A DNA stretch of 64,000 bases from Trichostrongylus colubriformis. Its lineage: Eukaryota > Nematoda > Chromadorea > Rhabditida > Trichostrongylidae. Positions within the stretch are counted from its first letter, which is position 1; each line of letters begins with the position of its first letter. Made by a program: the position numbers and the translations under genes. Location: the NCBI GenBank assembly GCA_963978905.1, contig OZ022258.1:50142591-50206590 (forward strand). Reading direction: 5' to 3'. Shown here piece after piece: positions 62,001 to 64,000 of this stretch. The notes below the pieces were generated by a model. It had not been told where the DNA came from. It worked only from the letters and a program-made list of their open reading frames with translations, and searched no databases.

Positions 62001-63914
62001 TTCTACAAATAGGAAGGGCACCATGGATCCATGACCAAACGTCTTTCTCGAAGTTAGGGTCAAAATTTGGAATTGGTTAGAAATGTGTCCCCAAGAGTAG
62101 TTCGACCCCCTGAACACGAATATGGCACTCATTTAGCGCTAAATCGCGAATTTTGAGCGCTACAGGCCCTTATGTATCCAAAAAAGTCGGATCACCAAAT
62201 TCGCTGAAAATTCGTAAACAGAGTCATTTTGGCATGCTGTCAACGAAAATCATAGTAATTTGGCATAAACAGACATATCTGAAGATGAAAAAGTGAAGGC
62301 AAAAACAAATGCTAAACTTCGGCAGGGCCGGGACCCGAACCACCAACCCATTCCCTTCGTCCGCTTGAGGGTCCATCGTCATATCCAATAGGCAATCCGT
62401 TCGCTACACCTCACTTACATCGGGGAACCTTTGTGGAACTGCTGCACACTTTTAGTACATGGTGGAGGTTAGATCTTATTTTTTCCTGTATTTGACTTTG
62501 TTTTGGATGTGAAATGGAAGAACACCTTTGGATCTGCACATAGTCAAGGTACAAAGAGTATGCTTCACAATAAGTGGGTTAAAATCGCCTTCTTTTTTAA
62601 GAAAATTTTTTACTCCTTTTTTGGCATTCGCAGGGTCGCTCAGCAAAAATGGAAGTTAGTTATATGTTCCATGTAGGTACCCCCATATTTGGAAAAAACC
62701 GTTTCCCAAAAGCGCGTCATGACCTGAAAGACCTTCCTTGTTAGACTTGAATTCTGAAAAATTTCATCGTCAGCTCATCAGATTCGAAAAAAAATTTCCA
62801 CAAATTTCTCGAAACGTAGAAAATAGCCCGGAGTCGAATTCAAGGAAATTAGAAAGCTATAGCACCGTCTCGTAGAGCTCGACGAGGTTCCGGAAATATA
62901 TACAAGTTCGGAAAAAATTAATAATGAAACAATTCACAGCGAAAAAAAAAAATAAAATGCGAAAACGCGCTTTCGCGTGATCTTTAACACTCTTACGGAA
63001 CTAACTGTAATCAGACGAGTTTTTGATTTCGCTCCTAGCGTTCTGAATCTTTTCGATACTAACGCACAAATCGGACATGCTCTGATTCCGAGATGTCAAG
63101 CAATGTGAAAGGTACGCCAAGAGTAACCGATAGAACACTCACAAGCACATTACTCAATTCTACATAAGTTTTGCCAAATTTCTTCACACTTTCCACCTGG
63201 CTCAGGAAATCCACCAGCGATCCCGGATAAGCTAATGTGTAGGGCGAGTCTGGCTGAAAAACAAAAGGTATTATTGAAGGCTTATTGGCCAGAATTTTAG
63301 AAAGATAATGTTTCCACTTTAGCCACGCCTTTAACAAATTTCGCCTTTATTTCTGAATTCATGCTCAATTCCGCGCCTCGAATCAATAGCCATTCTCTTC
63401 AAGCATCTTGGATTGCTGTCATACTCTGCGACGCATTCGTTCGATGACCCTGCGTGCGCTCCATTTGTAATCTGTGACCTTGTCTAGTAAGAGCGAGGAT
63501 TGTGTATGGTAGCAGCCCATTCCAGATGGTTAAAAATAACCTCATGCAAGCGTTTTTTGGAGCTTCACGTTTGGAATACAACTCATATCCACCCCATGAC
63601 GACATCATGTCAAAGACGGGATCGAGGATGGGGTAACCCCTCATACGCATACTGGTTAGGTTCAACTGCATATACCCCCGCAGCATCAGTATTGATTAGC
63701 ACGGGGCTGAAAAAACGGACACGGGGAGCAATTCGAAAAAATGATGTGATGTACTGAGCTCATCAGATCACGACTATTGAATTTTCTCCAAATCGATGAA
63801 CCATACCACAGCTTCAATTCTCTTGTTATCATCACTAATTTTCCAGTAATGAACACTGAAAACATCGTGGAATATCACCAGACAAAGCAGGAATTTTGCC
63901 TGTATTCTTGCCAT
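38055..63914 (-). CDS. ttc17: TTC17-like tetratricopeptide repeat protein, 28 exons
   Basis: All 28 exons join in frame (3,507 bases, 1,168 residues): 63914-63807, 63253-63143, 59602-59436, 59354-59237, 58798-58646, 58465-58359, 58268-58148, 57153-56968, 56909-56787, 56403-56344, 56276-56177, 55826-55672, 55140-55013, 54014-53900, 53340-53172, 52889-52759, 52705-52589, 50805-50659, 44483-44417, 44247-44153, 43454-43320, 42893-42729, 42095-41960, 41877-41777, 40964-40874, 39701-39565, 39343-39212, 38186-38055. Residues 1-20 are a signal peptide (MARIQAKFLLCLVIFHDVFS). TPR blocks lie near 225-300, 645-770 and 1040-1165; the last two share LYWRV (662-666, 1050-1054). A charged helical stretch covers about 358-452. 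Human TTC17 (about 1,140 residues) aligns throughout in order; in vertebrates it promotes actin polymerisation and ciliogenesis. Least certain are the donors of exons 4 and 20 and the exon 15/16 junction. The role in worms is inferred. Confidence 0.93.
38560..38760. repeat. foldback repeat M1, copy 3 (partial)
   Basis: Carries the M1 right-arm blocks (GAGAAGCTGCATCCTAGCCG, GAATTCTTATTTTC, GGATGCGGCC, ATGTATGGGAACCAGAAG, CCGTGGGCGA). It sits in the last intron of the TTC17-like gene. Confidence 0.6.
39344..39564 (-). other. intron 26 with a GC-AG boundary
   Basis: The 5' splice site reads TTG|GCAAGT and the 3' site TTTTGAAG|GTT. Only GC usage joins exon 26 (ending RDVAL) to exon 27 (starting VSLANICHQAG) in the order of the conserved TPR. 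Reading through gives a stop within a few codons, and no GT donor in the right phase is near. Confidence 0.8.
40026..40333. repeat. GC-rich foldback element
   Basis: Inverted arms: CCGCCGGCAGGGCGTGGCTG at the left, mirrored by CGCAGCCACACCCTGTCGGCG at the right; inner arms ACATAAGCGGAGACGCACAC and GTGTCTCTGCGTCTCCGCTTATG. It lies in intron 25 of the TTC17-like gene. Confidence 0.75.
41275..41370 (+). repeat. tRNA-like sequence (SINE head)
   Basis: Box A-like AAGCGGAGCGGCTAGAGGCG and box B-like GGCGGTTCAAACC, about 50 bases apart. No cloverleaf acceptor pairing was recognised. It overlaps a long chance frame and is followed by a degenerate MITE (41,449-41,580). Confidence 0.45.
41449..41580. 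repeat. degenerate MITE related to 35,551-35,697
   Basis: Ends GTCGAACTATACGGATTTGC and GCAGGATCGCAAGTCTGACAGC resemble the CGTCAGACTTCGCGA termini of the family, with an interior rich in CGCAAAATCGC. Confidence 0.5.
42937..43295. repeat. foldback repeat M1, copy 4 (uninterrupted)
   Basis: Complete-looking M1: left end GGAATCGTTCACG..., GAGCCATATATTTATGTTGT, arms around GGCCGGGTGGACGGG, right end ATATATGGGTAACAG...CCGTGGACCATCC. It lies within intron 21 of the TTC17-like gene, 25 bases from the exon 21 donor. Confidence 0.75.
43745..43920. repeat. short foldback element
   Basis: Left arm GTATAGTCTATTCGGAGCGCCTGAAAGGGCGTGGCC and right arm GGCCACGTCCTGTCAGGCGCTCCGAATAGACTGTA are inverted copies of about 35 bases around a 100-base loop. 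Confidence 0.85.
45063..45685. mobile_element. piggyBac-type non-autonomous element with TTAA duplication
   Basis: TTAA at 45,059-45,062 and 45,686-45,689 flank inverted termini CACGTTGGCGAC / GTCGCCAACGTG. TTAA target duplication is the hallmark of piggyBac transposases. The 623-base interior has no transposase. A GCGTCCCA(G/A)TGCTGGGACGC hairpin occurs twice near the left end (about 45,080-45,140). It lies in intron 18 of the TTC17-like gene. Confidence 0.75.
46079..46321 (+). repeat. 5' LTR
   Basis: 243 bases, starting TATCGTCG and ending CCACCACA. It contains AATAAAATCC near the 3' side as a possible polyadenylation signal and a CTATCACGACGAT region at the start. The usual TG start is replaced by TA in both LTRs. 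Confidence 0.92.
46326..46336 (+). other. primer-binding site candidate (tRNA-Gly)
   Basis: TGGTGCATCGG lies four bases after the 5' LTR and is complementary to the 3' end of nematode glycine tRNA (CCGATGCACCA). The match does not extend further. Confidence 0.55.
46523..49180 (+). pseudogene. BEL/Pao Gag-protease reading frame with an in-frame stop
   Basis: One frame runs from ATG 46,523 to 49,180, interrupted by a TAA at 46,802-46,804. Counting residues from the ATG at 46,862, there is a BEL/Pao Gag core of the DUF1759 type (about 78-260, starting LPKFYGKAEEFSEFW), cysteine/histidine zinc knuckles (about 283-344), an Asn-rich linker, and an aspartic protease with the active-site triad Asp-Ser-Gly at 459-461. 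The frame after about 620 reads as low-similarity basic sequence, apparently out of its original frame, and ends before any polymerase domain. Gag packages RNA and the protease matures it. This copy probably makes neither in full. Confidence 0.88.
49979..50221 (+). repeat. 3' LTR
   Basis: 243 bases, identical to the 5' LTR except at three positions (TTCC for TTCT, CAACACG for CAAGACG, and CCGCCACA for CCACCACA). Confidence 0.92.
51056..51494. mobile_element. mariner-derived foldback element (family 2), 3' truncated
   Basis: Left terminus TTAGATAGTCTAAAAAA follows a TA. The left arm matches 27,002-27,350. The right arm stops at ATTATCACC, short of its terminus. The minus-strand frame again encodes the mariner transposase tail in decayed form. 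It lies in intron 17 of the TTC17-like gene. Confidence 0.75.
54268..54535 (+). repeat. tRNA-like SINE family, copy 3
   Basis: GGTGGTGCAGAGACAGGTGACGCGC at the head, GGTATCGAACCC as box B-like sequence, then GGGTGGCCCGGCAAGTCATTGC and CATCTGCCACCAGGATTCTC. It is in intron 13 of the TTC17-like gene. Confidence 0.6.
57378..57540. mobile_element. short MITE, same terminal motif as 35,551
   Basis: Termini GTTCAGAGTTCGCGATTC and GAATCGCGAAGTCTGAAC are inverted repeats, with subterminal GATTCGCGCGATTCA and TGAATCGCGCGAATC. It is in intron 7 of the TTC17-like gene. Confidence 0.75.
58855..59232 (+). repeat. dispersed repeat R1, copy 4, filling intron 4
   Basis: Same block order as 6,830-7,285 (CCCGGATTCAAAAGCGCGAC, CGAGTTGCTCGCTGTAGGAG, AAGCGTTACGGTAGGTCATA, CCTCCCAGTGTCC). 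It occupies most of the 438-base intron 4 and ends within a few bases of the exon 4 donor. Confidence 0.7.
60310..60465. repeat. short imperfect foldback
   Basis: GCATGCGATCGGCGTGCACAC and CATGCACGCCGATCGCTCGCGG form inverted arms around about 90 bases. It lies in intron 2 of the TTC17-like gene. Confidence 0.5.
60494..61169. mobile_element. mariner-derived foldback element (family 2, alternative terminus)
   Basis: 676 bases flanked by TA (60,492-60,493 and 61,170-61,171). Terminal repeats TTAGGTTGGCAACTAAGTAA / TTACTTAGTTGCCAGCCTAA are mariner-type. The inner arms (about 300 bases) match those of 27,002-27,678 and hold the same transposase tail on both strands, but the outermost 25 bases differ from that copy. 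Confidence 0.85.
61490..61560 (+). repeat. tRNA-like A/B box pair inside the foldback
   Basis: Box A-like TTGCTGAGTGGCCC and box B GGTTCGATCCCC, about 45 bases apart. No paired acceptor stem was seen, so this is probably a tRNA-derived repeat. Confidence 0.4.
62325..62412 (-). repeat. tRNA-like sequence with A and B boxes
   Basis: On the minus strand GTGTAGCGAACGGATTGCC (box A-like) precedes GGTTCGGGTCCCG (box B) by about 50 bases, as in a tRNA with a long variable arm. The acceptor stem does not pair convincingly, so a tRNA relic or SINE is more likely than a gene. Confidence 0.4.
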
Positions 63915-63930
63915 CGGCAAATCTGTAAAA
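63915..63930 (-). promoter_or_regulatory. probable spliced-leader acceptor and 8-nt 5' UTR
   Basis: On the minus strand TTTTACAG (63,930-63,923) precedes ATTTGCCG and then the ATG. An acceptor 8 bases before the start codon with no visible upstream coding exon fits spliced-leader trans-splicing. An upstream non-coding cis exon beyond the window is the alternative. Confidence 0.5.
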
Positions 63931-64000
63931 TGATGACATTACTGATTCGAATTTTTCATGAATCGAAATGTTAACACGGTTGGTATTCCACGATCCATTT

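Larger units (their letters stand above)
61390..62745. mobile_element. long inverted-repeat (foldback) element
   Basis: Arms of about 130 bases: left (CATGACGCGCTTTTTGAAAG, TATGGGGGTGCGTACA, CATTTTTGCTGAGTGGCCCT, CGAATGCCAAAAAAGG) and right (CCTTTTTTGGCATTCGCAGG, CGCTCAGCAAAAATGG, GGTACCCCCATATTTG, AAGCGCGTCATG). A second inner pair, GATATTCGTGTTCAGGAGGTCGAACTACC and its inverse, lies at about 61,748 and 62,096. No transposase frame. It contains tRNA-like promoter motifs. It is in intron 2 of the TTC17-like gene. Confidence 0.75.

Noticed and set aside
1..64000. CRISPR array, bacterial operon or prokaryotic defence system
   Set aside because: Genes are spliced and eukaryotic; the tandem arrays have no unique spacers.

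Overview
This window looks like nuclear DNA of a parasitic clade V (strongylid, hookworm-like) nematode. The reasons are short exons flanked by GTAAGT/GTGAGT donors and TTTCAG-type acceptors, several introns of 50-130 bases, start codons directly behind a TTTTACAG or AATTCAG site (as expected for spliced-leader trans-splicing), and dense mariner, BEL/Pao, SINE-like and foldback repeats. Nothing bacterial or viral is present. Species placement is inference.

The main gene is on the minus strand, 63,914 down to 38,055. Reading splice sites and phases by hand gives 28 exons that join in frame into 1,168 codons plus a stop. It has an N-terminal signal peptide and three blocks of tetratricopeptide repeats, and it matches vertebrate TTC17 (about 1,140 residues) from end to end. 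Its introns hold most of the mobile DNA in the right-hand 26 kb. This includes a young BEL/Pao LTR element (46,079-50,221, 5-bp target duplication, Gag-protease only), a piggyBac-type TTAA element (45,063-45,685), mariner foldbacks (51,056 and 60,494) and a long inverted-repeat element (about 61,390-62,745).

The left 37 kb is repeat-rich and gene-poor. It starts with a 1.5-kb 21-bp minisatellite, followed by a decayed mariner transposase (about 2.76-3.76 kb), a putative solo LTR (11.77-12.21 kb), a strand-asymmetric pyrimidine/purine tract (18.4-20.85 kb), a mariner foldback (21.65-22.27 kb), SINE-like copies and a GC-rich palindromic family. Between these lie small multi-exon gene models supported by phase-matched splicing: a predicted secreted protein (12,757 to 13,435, perhaps ending at 14,382), a 99-residue single-pass membrane protein (25,568-24,473, minus), a partial C-terminal gene (29,174-29,553), and a 95-residue protein (37,193-37,541) that converges on the TTC17 gene. 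None of these four belongs to a family I recognise.

The most notable theme is structural. Several elements are back-to-back inverted copies of mariner 3' ends, with transposase C-terminal code in both arms. One such element is nested in a second foldback family, and the window itself contains the matching empty site. I found no operon, CRISPR, defence locus or biosynthetic system.
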